From Dactylis glomerata (Eukaryota; Streptophyta; Magnoliopsida; Poales; Poaceae), in the NCBI GenBank assembly GCA_007115705.1, contig QXEO01001023.1, forward strand, positions 1,933,701 to 1,997,700: DNA of 64,000 nucleotides. The letters run 5' to 3'. The position numbers and the translations under genes were made by a program. Under the pieces are notes generated by a model. The model searched no databases. It was not told the DNA's origin and saw only the letters and a list, made by a program, of their open reading frames with translations. Of the stretch, positions 36,471-50,000 are shown piece by piece (the first letter of the stretch is position 1; each line of letters begins with the position of its first letter).

Positions 36471-38727
36471 ATCGTTAGTTTTAACTTCATTTGCCCATTC
36501 TTAATAGGAATAATATGCAAAAATGAGGCATTACAACAACAAATAAAAAATTGTTGAAACTCAACACTCATGGCAAATCAGCCTATTTCAAAATGGATAA
36601 TATTTTTCTTTATGGGAGTGGTTCTATTAATGGTCCCTTTACTCCAGAATCATAAGGCTTCCAGTAACCCCGTGCCGGCAACATAACCATATTGGATGTG
36701 GTAAGCCTCTAATAAACATATTCCTAAATCATATAAGTCATGCGCATATGCTGAACATTAATGGATTGATCCTGGATTCTTTCACAACATAAAACATATT
36801 GTCAATGGCTTTGGCTACACCATTTTGACTCGTTGTTACTTGCAAAGAAGACTGCGTGTTCATAATGCAGTAGGTGGCTTTAAAATGTTGTCTACCACCC
36901 TGATTTCGGGAAAAACATTTTGACATACAACCTGCCAAATAGCCTCTTAACATGCCACATAATTAATTGCATCATTACAGATGCTATCTTCGTTATTTAG
37001 AGCTCTTCCACGATATAGCTCCGCATACGAGGGTGAGGATGTGACATGATGTGGAAACCTTAATATCCACACACCTCCCAAAACCTATGTCTGAATAACC
37101 TACAAATGAGGTTACTAGACATCATATAAATGAGCATGTAAACTTTATTTACTTGCATGTATTGCAAGATTTCTTGATGGTTTTTCAAATGGTCAATTTC
37201 TGAACTTATAATTTATTTGCCAATTATCCCGATCGTAAATAGGGCATATTCATTCTTGAATACATATGTTGCTTTTGACAACTGAAGCATAAGGAACCAA
37301 CATTATCTGATCAGTTTGAAATGGTTCCTTGGACATTGAAATGTCCACCTTTATCGCCCTTAACTTTAGTAGCAGGTGAGACAAAGTACTTATGCATAAT
37401 ATTTTTCGTACTCCATCAACGCATGTCATCATAATAGAACGTACAATCCTTTTGGATTGGACATACATCTTGGCGAACCTCAATACAATCAAAAGTACGA
37501 GGCATTACCAAAATTATTCATATCTTAATTAAAATCTCTTGGATATCCAATAAGATTCAATCTTCATAAAGCAATGAAACTTACTCCCCCTCATCTTGAG
37601 GTATTATTATTATTGTACCATTCTTAACCTTTTAAGGTCTCCTGAGAGTCACATTTGGTTTTGTAGAGCCATTACATTCTACCATTATCTAACTCATTTA
37701 GGAAAAAACTCTATTAAGTTTATTACCTCATTAAAGCTCATAACATTCATCCTATGTAGGATGAATATTTACACATTATTTATTCATAGGAAAAATGTTG
37801 AGACTCAACACAAGTGTTGCATTAGGGATTGCACAACTCTTAACTTACATGATGCGTATGAACAAAGATCTTATGGAGTTCTCCTTAAGATATATGTTCA
37901 TAGGCTCCAAGTTTCCGATGATCATTTTGTTTTGGAGAACACACTTCCCAAAATTTTAACAACATGCATTTTAGTTCTAAAACCACAACACCGTTGGGCA
38001 ATTAATGGAAAAGAAGTTAATGAAATGTAACACATGATTATAAATGACGTTGGTCAGAATATAACCATTAGACACAATATACTACGAAATTGCCACTTTG
38101 AAGCGTGACTCATGATTATAAATGACGATGGTCAGAAATACAATCATAAGCCACGTGCTACATCAACATTAGACTGGCAAACTTTCAACTTTAACATTCA
38201 TGTGTGTTTCGTAATTTTCATAAGGAGTAAGTACACATCAACATTAGGAAGGGAGTTAGAACATTAGTCTAATTCTCATTCTCCAAATAAGACTTCTCGT
38301 TGGTTCCATCTTACTCAAAGAATTAACACATTCATCTCTCATTCTCCAAAATGAGACTTCTCCAAAATAAGACTTCTCGTTGGTTCCATCTTACTCGGAG
38401 AACTAACATACTCATTCATCATTGTAGTGTAAGAAAAGTGTTCATCATATCCCATATTAAATGAGACAATCCATTCTCCCCCTCGAAATGTGGTAAATAA
38501 GACCACAATTTTGGCAAGGTGTCATTATTCAATTTTCTTACATCTCAGTTGTGTCATAGCACACATAATTATTATTATGGAAGATTCATTCATAGAGGAC
38601 ATAAATTTTCTCACTACATGGTGAGACTAAACATAAAATGATTCATTACAAAGAACAAAAGGTTCATATGAATAAACAGATATGTCTTACAATGCTTCAT
38701 TATTTATTGTCCTCATCGCAAAACCCC

Positions 38728-39039
38728 TCAAAACCTCTCTTCAACAGGTAAGGCATCTTTGAAATGCTTCTCAATAGAGGCCAAGTACTCTTTGGCATAT
38801 AATGAGTCAGGAATTGCATTCTTTATGTCAGAGGAGATGGTATGCTTCATAATAAGGAGAGAAACTTTGTTTGATCTCTCCCATTCTTTTGCTTTTAGGT
38901 CATACTTCTCCTTCTCCTCAATTGAATTCTCATCGGGAACTATGGGAGCATCTTCATATAGTGCAAGGTGATAGTCATGGATCTTTATCATGAAAAGAGT
39001 TCTTTCTTTCCACTTGAAAAAATCATCACCCTCGTTCAA
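38728..39039 (-). pseudogene. Copia gag (UBN2-type) relic, copy 1
   Basis: About 103 residues resembling the N-terminal gag domain of plant Copia elements: F-F-K-W-K-E-R, a L-A-L-Y-E-D region, then K-E-W-E-R-S-N-K-V-S-L-L-I-M-K and A-K-E-Y-L-A-S-I-E-K-H-F. The zinc-knuckle part is missing after the stop. Identical copies are at 44031-44342 and, with a 5' frameshift, at 49334-49636. Confidence 0.75.
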
Positions 39040-40379
39040 AAGAATGACATAATTGTTGTGGTCGATTGCTGAAACAAAGACGACATTTTATGAGCATCAT
39101 CAAAATAAACTTGAATGATCTAAATCAAAACAAGTTAATCATGTTCAAATCCACATCACCGCTAGGTTAAAATGGATAAAAACATTATTAATAAACAAAA
39201 TGGGACAAAATAATCAACGTTTGGTCACAATATTGTCATATACTATACATCATACGCCCATAAATGAAATCTCTAATCAAAACTTCTCGTTGGTTCCATT
39301 TTGACTAGAGAAATTCAAAATAACATAATGACCACTAAGAACATATGCTAAATTAATAGCCAACATTAACATGAAGGATCAATATAATGCAATCCGTTGT
39401 GTTATTAGGCACATGGATTCACAAGCCGTCACCAATCGCTATGACACCCTAATTTCAATAACATTATTCAAACGTGTCAAAATTGTTATTAAAGCTTTCA
39501 ATGTAATGGCATAACATACCACACATTTTAGACATTCATATTAGCATTGATAATAAAAATGACATCTCACTGAGTAAACATTATAGGGACATTCACACTG
39601 AAAATGACATTAATATTATTCATCAAGATTCCCCAAATAAAATTTGGACATTAAATTACATCAAGGTTCACCAAATAATAAATGACAGTACATGACCATG
39701 CCACATTAGAATTCTCTAAATCGAGACATTCTACTTTAGGGAATCAACATCATTTGGAGCCTTCTTCACGTTTAGTCATTGCATGTCAAAAGTCATAAAC
39801 TGCAATGACATAATACTTTAGCATAATGGCTTAACATTATTAGGTTGCATAGTGCGGTGCGGAAAACCGAACCATGCGACTATCAACATTAAAAGTGGCC
39901 CTCAGCCCATTAGTGATTATCACATAATTAAGAAATGTAATAATCATGACATCAACAATAAAATCATTTGAGCACACCATTAATAAATAAATGTCATAGC
40001 AATGAATTATCATAAACTAAATGCTCAAATCAATTTTCATAACATAGTGTTATTAAAAACTTGTGATATATAACCATAATTTTCCTAAAAACACACATCA
40101 TTTTATAACATTAAAATCCAACTTTAAAAGACATTAAGTAGAGAACATCATTAAAATTATAAAGGAAGTATCATAAAATTTATGGAAAAAAGGATCCATA
40201 AACATATTTGCATTATAATAACATTAGATGCACAGAAAAAAGAAAAAAAAATTCTTTAAACCTAAAAATCGGCAGCCCAAAAACTTATTGGACTGACGAA
40301 AACCTGAGCCGCAGCCCAGTCTGAGAACCAGCCCATTATGCTAATTCGGCCCGTCTTCATCCTGCGTCAATGCTGGCCG

Positions 40380-40960
40380 TTGGATCGAGATCGACGGCCG
40401 AGAATCTCTGCGGTTCAGGCAAAACCACCCCCCAGGTTAAACCCTAGATTCATTCTCTCTCCCCCACTTCCCGTTCTTTTTGCTCCCGAGAGATAGCGAT
40501 GACGGCGCGACCCGACGGCGCCGCGACAGCGACACGACGGCGAGGCGGCGGCCCCTTCCTTCGTCCCGACGCGGTGGCGGCAATCGCCGGCTTAGCGTGC
40601 TGCAGACCAGTTCCCGCGCGCTCTTCCGTCGATTTCCGCTGCCGGCGTCGCGTATCGTAGGGGCGGCGAGGTGGAGGTGGTGCACACCGGCGAGGCCGGC
40701 GGCCATGAGGCGACGACAGAGGCGGGTAGCGCGACGGCCACCGGCGTGTGCGTCCGTTCCGCGCGCTTCTCCGGCGGGAGTGAGCGGCGGCGCGGGATCC
40801 TCGCCCTCGCCGGAGCACAACTCCGGCGGTTCCCGAAGGGATAGGCGACGACTCGGCGGCATTAGGTACGTCCCCGAAATTCGAGCTCGTGCAAAAAGAG
40901 CGATTTGGATTTCATGCGAAATTGGGGATTTTTCTAGGGTTACGGTTCATGCATAATTTT
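40380..40960. other. GC-rich leader block, copy 1
   Basis: An abrupt GC-rich island between AT-rich flanks, just downstream of the PBS on the element's strand. On the minus strand it has an open frame of 141 codons (40862-40437), kept at 45644-46165 (173 codons) and in part at 51059-51472. On the plus strand it looks like a plant gene 5' end: AAACCCTAG and CT-rich leader, ATG at 40499, and a GTACGT donor-like site at 40865. It could be a captured host fragment or the element's own leader. No domain recognised on either strand. Confidence 0.5.
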
Positions 40961-41217
40961 GGATATCACTTTAATTGCCAATTCGGTTCCCTCCTTCTAA
41001 TTGCTAAACATGTCAGATAAGTGCTAAGCCATACTCAATTGAACCAGCCAACACTGATTGTGAACAAAAACTATTAAAAAGAGGCCAATTAATACTTCAG
41101 ACATATTTTGCAGCACTTATCCATAGCAAAAAGAATGTGACATGATCATCAGGCTAGGCCGAAAAAATAAACATGATCTCCTAAAACATAAGTAGGACTC
41201 TAAGATGACCAAACCTT

Positions 41218-41229
41218 GCTCTGATACCA
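41218..41229 (-). other. Primer-binding site, Copia copy 1
   Basis: Minus-strand TGGTATCAGAGC, complementary to the 3' end of initiator tRNA-Met and one base from the LTR. Repeated at 46521-46532 and 51828-51839. Confidence 0.9.
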
Positions 41230-41230
41230 T

Positions 41231-41761
41231 TGTTAGACTTAATTGCATCATTAGGATAACTTGAAACATCTTCTGATCATGAATTAGAGCACCCAACAAC
41301 GGATTAGGAGAGGCACCACTTACAAGCGATTGGGCATGGACATGATTGCCTGCTCGATGCAGGCATGGGGTAGCCCATGGCGATGGGAAGTGGCGTCGCC
41401 GGCAGGACCCTCCTGGTTGCCGGAGGTGGAGATGGTCTTCCTGTCACTCCTAGCCTCCCTAGATCGGTAGGGTGAGGGGATATCAGGGAGAAGATATTGC
41501 AGATCGTGAATCTGTTAACTCAGATCGATACCAGCTCCCCTCCCTCATATATGGCGCAGTGTGACAGGGGACCAGACCACGAGTTGGTTTTGGTGCCCCC
41601 GATCAGGGCGCATGAGTTGCGTACGAGGTACAAGTCACGTACGAGAATAAGTCATGGGCGTTGGCCCATGGACCCTCTCCTTTAACGTTAGTTTTGACTA
41701 GGCCTTTTTGCCTTTTCTTTTATTTCTTTTATCCCTGTTAAAACTAACAGGTCAACCAACA
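41231..41761 (-). repeat. Copia array LTR 2 (inner)
   Basis: 531 bp. Shares CTGGTTGCCGG with LTR 3, where LTRs 1 and 4 have GTCGCCGG. Private differences are GAATTAGAGC and TTCCTGTCACT. Confidence 0.95.
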
Positions 41762-44700
41762 TTCTCCCCCTTGATCGTTAGTTTTAACTTCATTTGCCCA
41801 TTCTTAATAGGAATAATATGCAAAAATGAGGCGTTACAACAACAAATAAAAAATTGTTGAAACTCAACACTCATGGCAAATCAGCCTATTTCAAAATGGA
41901 TAATATTTTTCTTTATGGGAGTGGTTCTATTAATGGTCCCTTTACTCCAGAATCATAAGGCTTCCAGTAACCCCGTGCCGGCAACATAACCATATTGGAT
42001 GTGGTAAGCCTCTAATAAACATATTCCTAAATCATATAAGTCATGCGCATATGCTGAACATTAATGGATTGATCCTGGATTCTTTCACAACATAAAACAT
42101 ATTGTCAATGGCTTTGGCTACACCATTTTGACTCGTTGTTACTTGCAAAGAAGAATGCGTGTTCATAATGCAGTAGGTGGCTTTAAAATGTTGTCTACCA
42201 CCTTGATTTCGGGAAAAACATTTTGACATACAACCTGCCAAATAGCCTCTTAACATGCCACATAATTAATTGCATCATTACAGATGCTATCTTCGTTATT
42301 TAGAGCTCTTCCACGATATAGCTCCGCATACGAGGGTGAGGATGTGACATGACGTGGAAACCTTAATATCCACACACCTCCCAAAACCTATGTCTGAATA
42401 ACCTACAAATGAGGTTACTAGACATCATATAAATGAGCATGTAAACTTTATTTACTTGCATGTATTGCAAGATTTCTTGATGGTTTTTCAAATGGTCAAT
42501 TTCTGAACTTATAATTTATTTGCCAATTATCCCGATCGTAAATAGGGCATATTCATTCTTGAATACATATGTTGCTTTTGACAACTGAAGCATAAGGAAC
42601 CAACATTATCTGATCAGTTTGAAATGGTTCCTTGGACATTGAAATGTCCACCTTTATCGCCCTTAACTTTAGTAGCAGGTGAGACAAAGTACTTATGCAT
42701 AATATTTTTCGTACTCCATCAACGCATGTCATCATAATAGAACGTACAATCCTTTTGGATTGGACATACATCTTGGCGAACCTCAATACAATCAAAAGTA
42801 AGAGGCATTACCAAAATTATTCATATCTTAATTAAAATCTCTTGGATATCCAATAAGATTCAATCTTCATAAAGCAATGAAACTTACTCCCCCTCATCTT
42901 GAGGTATTATTATTATTGTACCATTCTTAACCTTTTAAGGTCTCCTGAGAGTCACATTTGGTTTTGTAGAGCCATTACATTCTACCATTATCTAACTCAT
43001 TTAGGAAAAAACTCTATTAAGTTTCTTACCTCATTAAAGCTCATAACATTCATCCTATGTAGGATGAATATTTACACATTATTTATTCATAGGAAAAATG
43101 TTGAGACTCAACACAAGTGTTGCATTAGGGATTGCACAACTCTCAACTTACATGATGCGTATGAACAAAGATCTTATGGAGTTCTCCTTAAGATATATGT
43201 TCATAGGCTCCAAGTTTCCGATGATCATTTTGTTTTGGAGAACACACTTCCCAAAATTTTAACAACATGCATTTTAGTTCTAAAACCACAACACCGTTGG
43301 GCAATTAATGGAAAAGAAGTTAATGAAATGTAACACATGATTATAAATGACGTTGGTCAGAATATAACCATTAGACACAATATACTACGAAATTGCCACT
43401 TTGAAGCGTGACTCATGATTATAAATGACGATGGTCAGAAATACAATCATAAGCCACGTGCTACATCAACATTAGACTGGCAAACTTTCAACTTTAACAT
43501 TCATGTGTGTTTCGTAATTTTCATAAGGAGTAAGTACACATCAACATTAGGAAGGGAGTTAGAACATTAGTCTAATTCTCATTCTCCAAATAAGACTTCT
43601 CATTGGTTCCATCTTACTCAAAGAATTAACACATTCATCTCTCATTCTCCAAAATGAGACTTCTCCAAAATAAGACTTCTCGTTGGTTCCATCTTACTCG
43701 GAGAACTAACATACTCATTCATCATTGTAGTGTAAGAAAAGTGTTCATCATATCCCATATTAAATGAGACAATCCATTCTCCCCCTCGAAATGTGGTAAA
43801 TAAGACCACAATTTTGGCAAGGTGTCATTATTCAATTTTCTTACATCTCAGTTGTGTCATAGCACACATAATTATTATTATAGAAGATTCATTCATAGAG
43901 GACATAAATTTTCTCACTGCATGGTGAGACTAAACATAAAATGATTCATTACAAAGAACAAAAGGTTCATATGAATAAACAGATATGTCTTACAATGCTT
44001 CATTATTTATTGTCCTCATCGCAAAACCCCTCAAAACCTCTCTTCAACAGGTAAGGCATCTTTGAAATGCTTCTCAATAGAGGCCAAGTACTCTTTGGCA
44101 TATAATGAGTCAGGAATTGCATTCTTTATGTCAGAGGAGATGGTATGCTTCATAATAAGGAGAGAAACTTTGTTTGATCTCTCCCATTCTTTTGCTTTTA
44201 GGTCATACTTCTCCTTCTCCTCAATTGAATTCTCATCGGGAACTATGGGAGCATCTTCATATAGTGCAAGGTGATAGTCATGGATCTTTATCATGAAAAG
44301 AGTTCTTTCTTTCCACTTGAAAAAATCATCACCCTCGTTCAAAAGAATGACATAATTGTTGTGGTCGATTGCTGAAACAAAGACGACATTTTATGAGCAT
44401 CATCAAAATAAACTTGAATGATCTAAATCAAAACAAGTTAATCATGTTCAAATCCACATCACCGCTAGGTTAAAATGGATAAAAACATTATTAATAAACA
44501 AAATGGGACAAAATAATCAATGTTTGGTCACAATATTGTCATATACTATACATCATACGCCCATAAATGAAATCTCTAATCAAAACTTCTCGTTGGTTCC
44601 ATTTTGACTAGAGAAATTCAAAATAACATAATGACCACTAAGAACATATGCTAAATTAATAGCCAACATTAACATGAAGGATCAATATAATGCAATCCGT

Positions 44701-46533
44701 TGTGTTATTAGGCACATGGATTCACAAGCCGTCACCAATCGCTATGACACCCTAATTTCAATAACATTATTCAAACGTGTCAAAATTGTTATTAAAGCTT
44801 TCAATGTAATGGCATAACATACCACACATTTTAGACATTCATATTAGCATTGATAATAAAAATGACATCTCACTGAGTAAACATTTTAGGGGCATTCACA
44901 CTGAAAATGACATTAATATTATTCATCAAGATTCCCCAAATAAAATTTGGACATTAAATTACATCAAGGTTCACCAAATAATAAATGACAGTACATGACC
45001 ATGTCACATTAGAATTCTCTAAATCGAGACATTCTACTTTAGGGAATCAACATCATTTGGAGCCTTCTTCACGTTTAGTCATTGCATGTCAAAAGTCATA
45101 AACTGCAATGACATAATACTTTAGCATAATGGCTTAACATTATTAGGTTGCATAGTGCGGTGTGGAAAACCGAACCATGCGACTATCAACATTAAAAGTG
45201 GCCCTCAGCCCATTAGTGATTATCACATAATTAAGAAATGTAATAATCATGACATCAACAATAAAATCATTTGAGCACACCATTAATTAATAAATGTCAT
45301 AGCAATGAATTATCATAAACTAAATGCTCAAATCAATTTTCATAACATAGTGTTATTAAAAACTTGTGATATATAACCATAATTTTCCTAAAAAAACACA
45401 TCATTTTATAACATTAAAATCCAACTTTAAAAGACATTAAGTAGAGAACATCATTAAAATTATAAAGGAATTATCATAAAATTTATGGAAAAAAGGATCC
45501 ATAAACATATTTGCATTATAATAACATTAGATGCACAGAAAAAAGAAAAAAAAATTCTTTAAACCTAAAAATCGGCAGCCCAAAAACTTATTGGACTGAC
45601 GAAAACCTGAGCCGCAGCCCAGTCTGAGAACCAGCCCATTATGCTAATTCGGCCCGTCTTCATCCTGCGTCAATGTTGGCCGTTGGATCGAGATCGACGG
45701 CCGAGAATCTGTGCGGTTCAGGCAAAACCGCCCCCCCAGGTCAAACCCTAGATTCATTCTCTCCCCCCACTTCCCGTTCTTTTCGCTCCCGAGAGATAGC
45801 GATGACGGCGCGACCCGACGGCGCCGCGACAGCGACACGACGGCGAGGCGGCGGCCCCTTCCTTCGTCCCGACGCGGTGGCGGCAATCGCCGGCTTAGCG
45901 TGCTGCGGACCAGTTCCCGCGCGCTCTTCCATCGATTTCCGCTGCCGGCGTCGCGTATCGTAGGGGCGGCGAGGTGGAGGTGGTGCACACCGGCGAGTCC
46001 GGCGGCCATGAGGCGACGACAGAGGCGGGTAGCGCGACGGCCACCGGCGTGTGCGTCCGTTCCGCGCGCTTCTCCGGCGGGAGTGAGCGGCGGCGCGGGA
46101 TCCTCGCCCTCGCCGGAGCACAACTCCGGCGGTTCCCGAAGGGATAGGCGACGACTCGGCGGCATTAGGTACGTCCCCGAAATTCGAGCTCGTGCAAAAA
46201 GAGCGATTTGGATTTCATGCGAAATTGGGGATTTTTCTAGGGTTACGGTTCATGCATAATTTTGGATATCACTTTAATTGCCAATTCGGTTCCCTCCTTC
46301 TAATTGCTAAACATGTCAGATAAGTGCTAAGCCATACTCAATTGAACCAGCCAACACTGATTGTGAACAAAAACTATTAAAAAGAGGCCAATTAATACTT
46401 CAGACATATTTTGCAGCACTTATCCATAGCAAAAAGAATGTGACATGATCATCAGGCTAGGCCGAAAAAATAAACATGATCTCCTAAAACATAAGTAGGA
46501 CTCTAAGATGACCAAACCTTGCTCTGATACCAT
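41762..46533 (-). mobile_element. Copia internal region, copy 2
   Basis: 4772 bp, same layout as copy 1: gag relic 44342-44031, GC-rich block about 46259-45683, PBS 46521-46532, and the same broken pol. The shared stops show that pol was already dead before the units multiplied. Confidence 0.9.
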
Positions 46534-47064
46534 TGTTAGACTTAATTGCATCATTAGGATAACTTGAAACATCTTCTGATCATGCATTAGAGCACCCAAC
46601 AGCGGATTAGGAGAGGCACCACTTACAAGCGATTGGGCATGGACATGATTGCCTGCTCGATGCAGGCATGGGGTAGCCCATGGCGATGGGAAGTGGCGTC
46701 GCCGGCAGGACCCTCCTGGTTGCCGGAGGTGGAGATGGTCTTCCCGTCACTCCTAGCCTCCCTAGATCGGTAGGGTGAGGGGATATCAGGGAGAAGATAT
46801 TGCAGATCGTGAATCTGTTAACTCAGATCGATACCAGCTCCCCTCCCTCATATATGGTGCAGTGTGACAGGGGACCAGACCACGAGTTGGTTTTGGTGCC
46901 CCCGATCAGGGCGCATGAGTTGCGTACGAGGTACAAGTCACGTACGAGAATAAGTCATGGGCGTTGGCCCATGGACCCTCTCCTTTAACGTTAGTTTTGA
47001 CTAGGCCTTTTTGCCTTTTCTTTTATTTCTTTTATCCCTGTTAAAACTAACAGGTCAACCAACA
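46534..47064 (-). repeat. Copia array LTR 3 (inner)
   Basis: 531 bp. Private TATATGGTGCAG (others TATATGGCGCAG); shares GGTTGCC with LTR 2. Confidence 0.95.
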
Positions 47065-50000
47065 TTCTCCCCCTTGATCGTTAGTTTTAACTTCATTTGC
47101 CCATTCTTAATAGGAATAATATGCAAAAATGAGGCGTTACAACAACAAATAAAAAATTGTTGAAACTCAACACTCATGGCAAATCAGCCTATTTCAAAAT
47201 GGATAATATTTTTCTTTATGGGAGTGGTTCTATTAATGGTCCCTTTACTCCAGAATCATAAGGCTTCCAGTAACCCCGTGCCGGCAACATAACCATATTG
47301 GATGTGGTAAGCCTCTAATAAACATATTCCTAAATCATATAAGTCATGCGCATATGCTGAACATTAATGGATTGATCCTGGATTCTTTCACAACATAAAA
47401 CATATTATCAATGGCTTTGGCTACACCATTTTGACTCGTTGTTACTTGCAAAGAAGAATGCGTGTTCATAATGCAGTAGGTGGCTTTAAAATGTTGTCTA
47501 CCACCTCGATTTCGGGAAAAATATTTTGACATACAACCTGCCAAATAGCCTCTTAACATGCCACATAATTAATTGCATCATTACAGATGCTATCTTCGTT
47601 ATTTAGAGCTCTTCCACGATATAGCTCCGCATACGAGGGTGAGGATGTGACATGACGTGGAAACCTTAATATCCACACACCTCCTAAAACCTATGTCTGA
47701 ATAACCTACAAATGAGGTTACTAGACATCATATAAATGAGCATGTAAACTTTATTTACTTGCATGTATTGCAAGATTTCTTGATGGTTTTTCAAATGGTC
47801 AATTTCTGAACTTATAATTTATTTGCCAATTATCCCGATCGTAAATAGGGCATATTCATTCTTGAATACATATGTTGCTTTTGACAACTGAAGCATAAGG
47901 AACCAACATTATCTGATCAGTTTGAAATGGTTCCTTGGACATTGAAATGTCCACCTTTATCGCCCTTAACTTTAGTAGCAAGTGAGATAAAGTACTTATG
48001 CATAATATTTTTCGTACTCCATCAACGCATGTCATCATAATAGAACGTACAATCCTTTTGGATTGGACATACATCTTGGCGAACCTCAATACAATCAAAA
48101 GTACGAGGCATTACCAAAATTATTCATATCTTAATTAAAATCTCTTGGATATCCAATAAGATTCAATCTTCATAAAGCAATGAAACTTACTCCCCGTCAT
48201 CTTGAGGTATTATTATTATTGTACCATTCTTAACCTTTTAAGGTCCCCTGAGAGTCACATTTGGTTTTGTAGAGCCATTACATTCTACCATTATCTAACT
48301 CATTTAGGAAAAAACTCTATTAAGTTTCTTACCTCATTAAAGCTCATAACATTCATCCTATGTAGGATGAATATTTACACATTATTTATTCATAGGAAAA
48401 ATGTTGAGACTCAACACAAGTGTTGCATTAGGGATTGCACAACTCTCAACTTACATGATGCGTATGAACAAAGATCTTATGGAGTTCTCCTTAAGATATA
48501 TGTTCATAGGCTCCAAGTTTCCGATGATCATTTTGTTTTGGAGAACACACTTCCCAAAATTTTAACAACATGCATTTTAGTTCTAAAACCACAACACCGT
48601 TGGGCAATTAATGGAAAAGAAGTTAATGAAATGTAACACATGATTATAAATGACGTTGGTCAGAATATAACCATTAGACACAATATACTACGAAATTGCC
48701 ACTTTGAAGCGTGACTCATGATTATAAATGACGATGGTCAGAAATACAATCATAAGCCACGTGCTACATCAACATTAGACTGGCAAACTTTCAACTTTAA
48801 CATTCATGTGTGTTTCGTAATTTTCATAAGGAGTAAGTACACATCAACATTAGGAAGGGAGTTAGAACATTAGTCTAATTCTCATTCTCCAAATAAGACT
48901 TCTCGTTGGTTCCATCTTACTCAAAGAATTAACACATTCATCTCTCATTCTCCAAAATGAGATTTCTCCAAAATAAGACTTCTCGTTGGTTCCATCTTAC
49001 TCGGAGAACTAACATACTCATTCATCATTGTAGTGTAAGAAAAGTGTTCATCATATCCCATATTAAATGAGACAATCCATTCTCCCCCTCGAAATGTGGT
49101 AAATAAGACCACAATTTTGGCAAGGTGTCATTATTCAATTTTCTTACATCTCAGTTGTGTCATGGCACACATAATTATTATTATAGAAGATTCATTCATA
49201 GAGGACATAAATTTTCTCACTGCATGGTGAGACTAAACATAAAATGATTCATTACAAAGAACAAAAGGTTCATATGAATAAACAGATATGTCTTACAATG
49301 CTTCATTATTTATTGTCCTCATCGCAAAACCCCTCAAAACCTCTCTTCAACAGGTAAGGCATCTTTGAAATGCTTCTCAATAGAGGCCAAGTACTCTTTG
49401 GCATATAATGAGTCAGGAATTGCATTCTTTATGTCAGAGGAGATGGTATGCTTCATAATAAGGAGAGAAACTTTGTTTGATCTCTCCCATTCTTTTGCTT
49501 TTAGGTCATACTTCTCCTTCTCCTCAATTGAATTCTCATCGGGAACTATGGGAGCATCTTCATATAGTGCAAGGTGATAGTCATGGATCTTTATCATGAA
49601 AATAGTTCTTTCTTTCCACTTGAAAAAAATCATCACCCTCGTTCAAAAGAATGACATAATTGTTGTGGTCGATTGCTGAAACAAAGACGACATTTTATGA
49701 GCATCATCAAAATAAACTTGAATGATCTAAATCAAAACAAGTTAATCATGTTCAATTCCACATCACCGCTAGGTTAAAATGGATAAAAACATTATTAATA
49801 AACAAAATGGGACAAAATAATCAACGTTTGGTCACAATATTGTCATATACTATACATCATACGCCCATAAATGAAATCTCTAATCAAAACTTCTCGTTGG
49901 TTCCATTTTGACTAGAGAAATTCAAAATAACATAATGACAACTAAGAACATATGCTAAATTAATAGCCAACATTAACATGAAGGATCAATATAATGCAAT

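Larger units (their letters stand above)
36459..41230 (-). mobile_element. Copia internal region, copy 1
   Basis: 4772 bp. In minus-strand order it holds the PBS (41218-41229), a leader, a GC-rich block (about 40960-40380), an AT-rich non-coding stretch, a gag relic (39039-38728) and heavily broken pol. Pol traces include P-Y-A-S-V-V of the RT/RNase H region (about 37290) and an RNase H-like tail with Y-V-L-C-C-E-R-I-Q-D-Q (about 36770-36800). Stops and frameshifts throughout pol mean no polyprotein could be made. Confidence 0.85.

Noticed and set aside
37596..38030. 144-codon plus-strand frame, repeated at 42899 and 48202
   Set aside because: Its three-fold conservation comes only from the tandem array. 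It lies opposite decayed Copia pol, and the minus strand gives pol matches while this frame gives none.
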